DNA from: Cenococcum geophilum 1.58
Lineage: Eukaryota > Ascomycota > Dothideomycetes > Gloniales > Gloniaceae
Length of the DNA stretch: 64,000 nucleotides
Direction: 5' to 3'
NCBI GenBank assembly: GCA_001692895.1
Contig: KV748195.1
Span: 1,798,001 to 1,862,000 of the forward strand
In this document: piece after piece, positions 58,657 to 64,000 of the stretch
Layout: every line of letters starts with the position of its first letter
Numbering within the stretch: position 1 is the stretch's first letter
Translations under genes and position numbers: made by a program
The notes under the pieces: generated by a model
What the model was told of the DNA's origin: nothing
The model's input: only the letters and a program-made list of their open reading frames with translations
The model's database searches: none

Positions 58657-60050
58657 ATGCCACAAAATATAGTAATAGGTAAAGTAGCTATAGGACCCGC
58701 AAATACCTTAAATAAAGAAATAATTAATGTTTAAACCCCCTAGGCAGAGCTTATAGTAGGTAATACTAAAATTAAACGGCTATAAGAACTGCTTAAAACT
58801 AGAGACGCCTTTATATTTTAAGATAACCTATTAAATAGACTTGCTACGGTTCTTAAGGCCCTAGCCTAATATATTATATTATTAATATCTATAAAGGTTG
58901 CAAATCCCCTATTACTTATAAACGGAACTAACCCTATATTTAATAATTAGAAGCTTTAACTATAGAATAATATAACTAACTACTAAGGCTTATATTATCT
59001 TGTAACTCACTACCTATTTCTTGCCATTGTATATCTCACTACTTATTTCCATTACCTATTTCTATTACCTATTACCGACTAAGTGGCGCTACATACAGTG
59101 GCTGTGGTGGATCGTCGTCGTTATCTCCTTACCCCCTACCTTATATATATATAGAGACTTTAGAGCTACATTTATAATTAAGTTACTTATTTAATACCTA
59201 TACTATAAAAGATTACAAATAAGCTTAAAGTTAATAAAGATTATTTCCCTAATAACCAAGCCAAGATGGCCTATATCTTTGGCCGTATTAGCGAAGATAC
59301 CTAAACGTATATATATTTGTAATATGCTGCAGACCCAGTAAACCCTTTTATCTTAAAAGAAGAAATAATTAACTACCTATCTTTTATTTATAAGAACCCC
59401 TTTAAGATATAAAATGCCTACTTTAATTATAAAAGCCTAAATATAAAAATAACGGAGACCTTTTTAGCCTTTTAGACCTCCTTTTTAGACCTAGCTAGCT
59501 AGGCCTAAATTCCCTAAAAAGATCTACTACTAGACCTATAGCGAGCTATACTACTAGTTTTTACTACTATATAGACGCTAAAGGAACTTATAGATTAGTG
59601 CTTAGCTATTAACTAAGGCCTTTATTAAATTAAGGTATATACTAAGCAATATAAAGCTAGGAACCCTTTAAACCAGACTAAAAGCAATATAAGAATAGTA
59701 AATAGTGCTATAATACGGGCTATAACTCCAACGGCACTAACTATTTAGCCTGCTGTTAATATAGCTACTAGTTAGGTAGCTAGTCCTACTATAGGCCTAG
59801 TATATACTTAGCCTATATATAGCAACCCCTATAGATAAGCCCTTAGTAATTAAGGAGCTTGCTTTTTATACGTCTAAAAAAACTACTTTATAATAAGCTG
59901 CCTAATAACAGTAAAAATAAATAAGGTTTTATTAATTTAAGAGGATAGTATAAAGTTAAAAAAAGAGGAACTTTAGAGAAAGACTCCTCTCTAGGGTTAA
60001 AAGGGATTAATATATTATACATTAATCTAAAACAGCTAATTAGTAGAAGA
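58657..60050 (+). pseudogene. gag: Gypsy Gag, interrupted by a solo LTR
   Basis: The frame begins at ATG 58657 (M-P-Q-N-I-V) and reads P-I-F-N-N-x-K-L-x-L-x-N to 58970. After the solo LTR it resumes at 59218 as K-L-K-V-N-K-D-Y-F-P-N-N-x-A-K-M-A-Y-I-F-G-R-I-S. It continues through I-N-Y-L-S-F-I-Y-K-N-P-F and L-L-L-D-L, matching the capsid region of Ty3/gypsy Gag. A knuckle-like A-C-F-L-Y-V-x-K-x-Y-F (Cys to Tyr changes) lies near 59850-59885. Stops are TAA/TAG throughout. The end is cut by the next element. Confidence 0.75.
58971..59217. mobile_element. Solo LTR (247 bp) inside gag
   Basis: It begins TATAAC (from TGTAAC by RIP) and ends GATTACA. AATAA is duplicated at 58966-58970 and 59218-59222. 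Deleting it with one AATAA rejoins the gag frame without a shift. No internal sequence remains. The LTR is unlike the others in the window. Confidence 0.85.
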
Positions 60051-60087
60051 AGCTATACTATTCCTTATACTTTATTTATTAGGAAAT

Positions 60088-60376
60088 TGTTTATACCTCC
60101 AAATAGTACTAACAGGCTCTTAGTAGCTCCTATTAGGGCTATTAGCGACTTAGTTAATCGAGATATAAGCACGGCAAAAGGGTCACGCAAGCCTATACGA
60201 TTGGATTGTCTATAAACGAGAATCTAAAGCTAGGGAAAGGAAAGGAGAAGAAGAGTAGCGCCGTTTAGTGTTTTATAAGATCTTTACGTCACGTAATCGC
60301 AATATACGGCAATCTGTGGCAACTTGCCGGTACGAAGTTCTACTAAGTTCTACCAAGTTCTACCAGTGCCGTAACA
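60088..60376 (-). repeat. 3' LTR of the gypsy element at the right edge
   Basis: TG...CA ends; complementary in order to the LTR-like segment starting at 58013. It contains three near repeats of 'aagttctac' near 60333-60365. Confidence 0.75.
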
Positions 60377-60453
60377 TTACCCCCCCCTCCAAAAAAGCCT
60401 GCCCTTAGGCTTTATTGCTAAAAGTCTTAGTAAGAGAATCTAACCAATTAGAT

Positions 60454-60476
60454 AACTTTAACTGGCGGTTAAAGTT
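60454..60476. repeat. Conserved 23-bp palindrome, copy 3
   Basis: Arms AACTTTAAC / GTTAAAGTT around TGGCG, preceded by 'ctaaccaattagat' as in copy 1. Confidence 0.8.
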
Positions 60477-60499
60477 CCTAGATATCTTAACACCTTATA

Positions 60500-63400
60500 T
60501 AACTAAGAAATTTCTAGGGCATTTTTGTCCTTATATTCTTCTAGTAGCTTATTATCTTCGTTATACTAGCATTCTATCTACTTATCTAGGTACTTTAGCG
60601 GTCCGGGTTTATTAGGGTAACAGCTATGAAACTCCTAAAGCTTATAGGGACTACCTATAAAGTTCTATATAGGGTACTAAATAGGGTCTAGGTTATATCC
60701 TTTCCAACTAATACAATACTTTAATATTCCCTTTACAAGTTTACAGGCCAGCATTTCTTTAATTTCCTATTTATTATCGCCATTAACTTAAATTAGTAGG
60801 GGAGGTTTATTTTTTTATCTAGGCAGTAGGTTATTTATAGCTCTCTATAGCTTATCTAGTAAGAAAATAGGGTGAATTTTAATTAAGTCTAGGAGCTTAA
60901 CCTTATATAAGTTGCCTACTTTATTAAGAATCTTATACGGTCCTGCTATCTTATAGTCTAGCTTATAGCTAGGCCGTTCTATCTTCTAGTTCTTTATTAT
61001 AACCTAGACTATATTACCTATAGTAAAGTCAGGCTCGCGCCTATACTTATTCGCCTACTGTTCCATTAATTTTTAGGCCTTTTTTAGGTTTATATGGGCT
61101 ACTTTCTAGGCTTCTTCTAAGCGCTTAGCGTACTACTAGGCTTCCTTATAAGATAGTTTTTCGCGTATAGTCTAGGGCCCTTTTAGTCTTTCCTAGTTAA
61201 AGCTTATGCGGGGTAAGTAACCTATTTTTAGTTAAATAGGGGCAAATCCGGGAGAGTCGTGGGGTAGGGTCGCTTAGGCGTAGTCTATTAAGGGTAATAG
61301 TTCGGCCTAGTTATCTTAGAAGTAGTTAATAAAAGGCCGGAGTCTCTAGTCTAAGTATTAATTTACAATCTCTATTTAACTGTCTATCTGGGGGTAATAT
61401 GCTGTAAAAAGCTTTAGCTTAATGCCTAAAATCTAGGTAAACTTATTCTAAAAGGCTAATATAAACTGCGGCCCGTAGTCGGATATAATAGTATCTAGTA
61501 GCTCGTAAATTTAGTAGACGTAGTAGATATATAGTTAGGCTACCTCTTTAGCATTAATATTTTTATAATAGGGAATTAAAAACGGGCGCTTACTAAAGCG
61601 GTTAATTGGAATTATAACTATATTATATCTATTACGGTCTAGAGGTAGCTTATAGAAGTCTATAGAGATATATTACTAGGGGCGGTTGGGTATTAAAAGG
61701 GGTTTTAATAGTCCTAGGGTCTTATCTCGTAGAATTATAGACCTATAGCAGTTATTACAGTTCCGTATATAGCGGTCAATATCTATAATTATTCCGGGCC
61801 AGTAGTAGCGGTCGCCAATAATCCTACGGGTGTTATTTTTTCTAGGGTAGGCTATAGAGACTTAGGTATGTGCTTTAGCAATAAGCTAAGTCTATAAGTT
61901 TTATTCCTCTACTACTACTAGCCATTCGCGGTACTTAAGCAGTTCACTTTTAAGGGACTATAGGCTAGGAACGTTCTTTGCCTTTTTACGGTACTCCTAT
62001 AGAGAAGGGGCCGTACAGTTTATCTATAATAGTTTATCAATAAGGTCCAGTTCCGTAGAGTTAATAAGGTATATCTTAGCATCTAAAGAGTCTATATTTA
62101 GTTCTACCTATATTTAGGAGTTAAGGTGCTCTAGTTATAGTAGCGCTTAGGTCTATAATAAGATCTTTACAGCTGTCTAGTTATTTATATCCTATTTACG
62201 CCTTATAAGAGCATCTGCATAGTTAGTGGCGCCTAGCCTATATATAATTAGGAAGTTAAACTAAGATAGGGTGTCTACCTAGCGTGCCTGTTAAGCTGTA
62301 AGGGCCTTTATTATTATAAAATATTNTAANGCCTTATNATCGGAAACTACCTANATAGACTTAGGGGTGCCTTCTAGTTAGGCTCGCCAGTGCTAAAAGC
62401 TAGAGATAATAGCCAGCATTTCTTTATCATAAATTGGGTAGTTCAGCTCAGCATCTACTATAGTCTTTAAATAGTAAGCAACAGGGTACCATTCTCCGTC
62501 TATCTACTTTTAGGAGTAAATACCAGCTATAACACCATCTAAGGTATTAGTTTCTAGCATTAAGGGCTATTCTAGGTTAAAGTAGGCGAGTAAGAGAGTA
62601 GAGACTAGTCGTTTCTTAAGCTCGTTAAAGGCCTGCCTATATATAGTATTAAAGTAAAAGGGCTGGTCCTTGTGGGCAAGTAGGCTTAATAGCCAGGCAA
62701 TTCTGCTATAGTTCTTAATAAAGCATTAGTAGAAGTTACAGAACCCTAAGAATAACTATACCCCCTTTACGGTCCTTAGGGGTACCTATTAGTTAATTAC
62801 AGCCGTCTTTTTTAGGTCTACCTTAATCCTATTTATACTAATAATAAACCCTAGGTACTTTATACGCTTAACACTAAATTCTAACTTCTTAATATTAGTT
62901 TAGAGGCTAGCTTCCTAAAGCCGTTATAGGACTTTATAGATATGCTCTTTATATTCTAGTTTATTTTCAGAGTAGATTATAATATTATTTAGGTATACTA
63001 TACAGAAGTTATTAAGGTAGTTAAATAGTATATTATTTATATATCGTTAGTATATAGCCAGTCCATTAGTCAGTCCAAAAGGTAGTATTTTATATTTATA
63101 CGTTCTATAACAGGTCTAAAACATAGTAAGGTCTTCTAATTTAGGGTCTATCCTAATTTGGTAAAAAACCTAGCGGATATTAAGCTTTATAAAGACTTAG
63201 CTCTACTTATTTGGGCCAAAGTCTTATTAAGTAAAGGCAATAGGTAGCGGTCTTTAAGGGTTAAATTATTAAGCTTATGGTAGTCGATATAGAAACGAAG
63301 TCCTCTATTTAGCTTTTTAGTAAAGAGAATAAGTAAGTTAAAAGGGGCTTAACTAGGCTTAATAAAGCCCTTATCTAGGTTATTAATAAGATACTACTTT

Positions 63401-64000
63401 ATAGCCTATAATTTGGCAGTAGATTACTATCGGAGGGGGCTATAGCTAAGGGTAACCACCTTATCCGGCTTAATTTTAATCTTATAGTTATACGGTCGGT
63501 AAGGCGGAAGTATATTAGATACTGCTTTAGAGAAGGTATCTTTAAATTTCTAGTATTAACGGGGCAGTTTCTATTCTACTAGCTCCTTATCTATAAGCTT
63601 ACCTTTCTCTTAGGCTAGGGCTTCTTTCTCTTTAATTATTTAATTAATTTTATATAAGCTAGTTATAAAGGCAACGGTATTAAGCTAAACTAGGTTTTAG
63701 TAGAATCCAATAGCGCTAATATAGTAGATATTAACTAGTAGGAGGTCCGTAGGTTTCTTTACAGATTTTTATTAGGCTGTATTTTACGGTATAGGGTTTA
63801 TAGTCTTCCTTAGCTCGCGTTCTATTTTCTATAAGTTATTCTTTCAGTTTATTAGTTTAGTATATTATCTAATATCCCTAGCCTTCCTTTATAGCTATAT
63901 AGGGCCTAGGTTCTCTATTAGGGACTTAGCTAGGCCACTACTAACTTCCTAAGTCTTTAGTGCGGGTAGTATAACATAGGCAGTCTAGGGGCGGCGTAAT
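60500..64000 (-). pseudogene. pol: Pol of the right-edge gypsy element (partial)
   Basis: On the minus strand, RT reads Y-L-N-N-I-I-I near 62998-62975 (Y-L-D-D with both Asp changed by RIP). RNase H is placed about 62200-62700 and integrase about 61000-61900 by order. Protease would lie near or beyond the right edge. Stops are frequent. Ambiguous bases occur at 62326-62354. The N-terminal part and gag are outside the window. Confidence 0.75.

Larger units (their letters stand above)
58013..60087 (+). mobile_element. 5' portion of a plus-strand gypsy-type element
   Basis: It starts with an LTR-like segment (58013 to about 58260) that matches, in opposite orientation, the LTR at 60088-60376. 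Shared blocks are 'acggcactgg', 'gctctgcttctcctttcctt', 'ctagctttaga', 'taatccaat' and 'aagtcgctaat'. A leader and a gag frame (ATG 58657) follow. It is cut off at 60087 by insertion of the minus-strand element. Its continuation would lie beyond the right edge of the window. Confidence 0.65.
60088..64000 (-). mobile_element. Ty3/gypsy element, 3' portion, running off the window
   Basis: The left end is a 289-bp LTR (60088-60376, TGTTTATACC...GCCGTAACA), followed by a C-run (60380-60387) that is the minus-strand polypurine tract. The 23-bp palindrome comes next at 60454-60476. Minus-strand integrase, RNase H and RT follow to the right edge. The 5' LTR is not in the window. It is inserted in the gag of a plus-strand relative with a similar LTR. 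Confidence 0.85.

Noticed and set aside
60415-60615. 66-codon plus-strand frame
   Set aside because: It runs across the palindrome and the 3' non-coding part of a minus-strand gypsy element; no homology recognised and wrong orientation.

Overview
The window looks like a repeat-rich, AT-rich block from a filamentous ascomycete (Pezizomycotina-type) genome. Three things point there. Nearly all coding sequence belongs to transposable elements whose frames are broken by TAA/TAG where CAA, CAG or TGG is expected. TpA is in great excess and CpA/TpG are scarce, the signature of repeat-induced point mutation (RIP). The one intact gene has two short introns (58 and 59 bp) with fungal GTACGT/GTATGT donor sites. 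No bacterial features, tRNA, rRNA or CRISPR array were seen.

Layout. 1-17155: a copia-like remnant interrupted by a minus-strand chromodomain-type Ty3/gypsy element (95-17083, target duplication TAGTT), itself interrupted by a plus-strand Ty3/gypsy element (414-11054, 290-bp LTRs). The inner element carries a long extra frame between pol and its 3' LTR. 17256-19250: copia gag fragment, a five-unit tandem array of about 255 bp, and an LTR-like copy. 19390-21535: 5'-truncated LINE. 21540-22920: no gene recognised. 23341-25068: LINE ORF1 followed directly by a 3' region and a poly-A tract. 25069-26290: a CTAC-type array split by a 946-bp hAT derivative (25133-26078). 26290-27027: simple and tandem repeats. 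27028-32964: complete minus-strand Ty1/copia element with 290-bp LTRs and target duplication GTTAA. 33000-37157: tandem repeats and a long degraded minus-strand frame of unknown family. 37255-43085: near full-length LINE (ORF1, then endonuclease/RT/RNase H) interrupted by an unmutated solo LTR (40766-40980). 44473-54582: a hAT transposon with perfect 16-bp TIRs and 8-bp target duplication, split by a minus-strand gypsy element (46819-53784). 54591-58012: a less mutated island holding a three-exon GMC oxidoreductase gene (55369-57231). 58013-60087: 5' part of a plus-strand gypsy element interrupted by a solo LTR. 60088-64000: a minus-strand gypsy element of the same LTR family running off the window.

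The relative age of insertions can be read from the nesting: hAT before gypsy 46819, LINE before the solo LTR at 40766, the outer gypsy before the inner one, and the plus-strand gypsy before the element at 60088. The only gene with a likely present host function is the secreted GMC flavoprotein.

The strongest candidate for something undescribed is the roughly 950-codon extra frame (about 7740-10601) of the inner gypsy element. Its C-terminal part has the spacing of an Fe(II)/2-oxoglutarate dioxygenase (H-x-D, later H, later R) once RIP-type changes are allowed for. It sits between two copies of the element's polypurine tract. A 120-bp palindrome-centred module lies just before it and recurs in the LTRs of the copia element and in another gypsy element. 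All coordinates inside degraded elements other than LTR, TIR and target-duplication borders are approximate.
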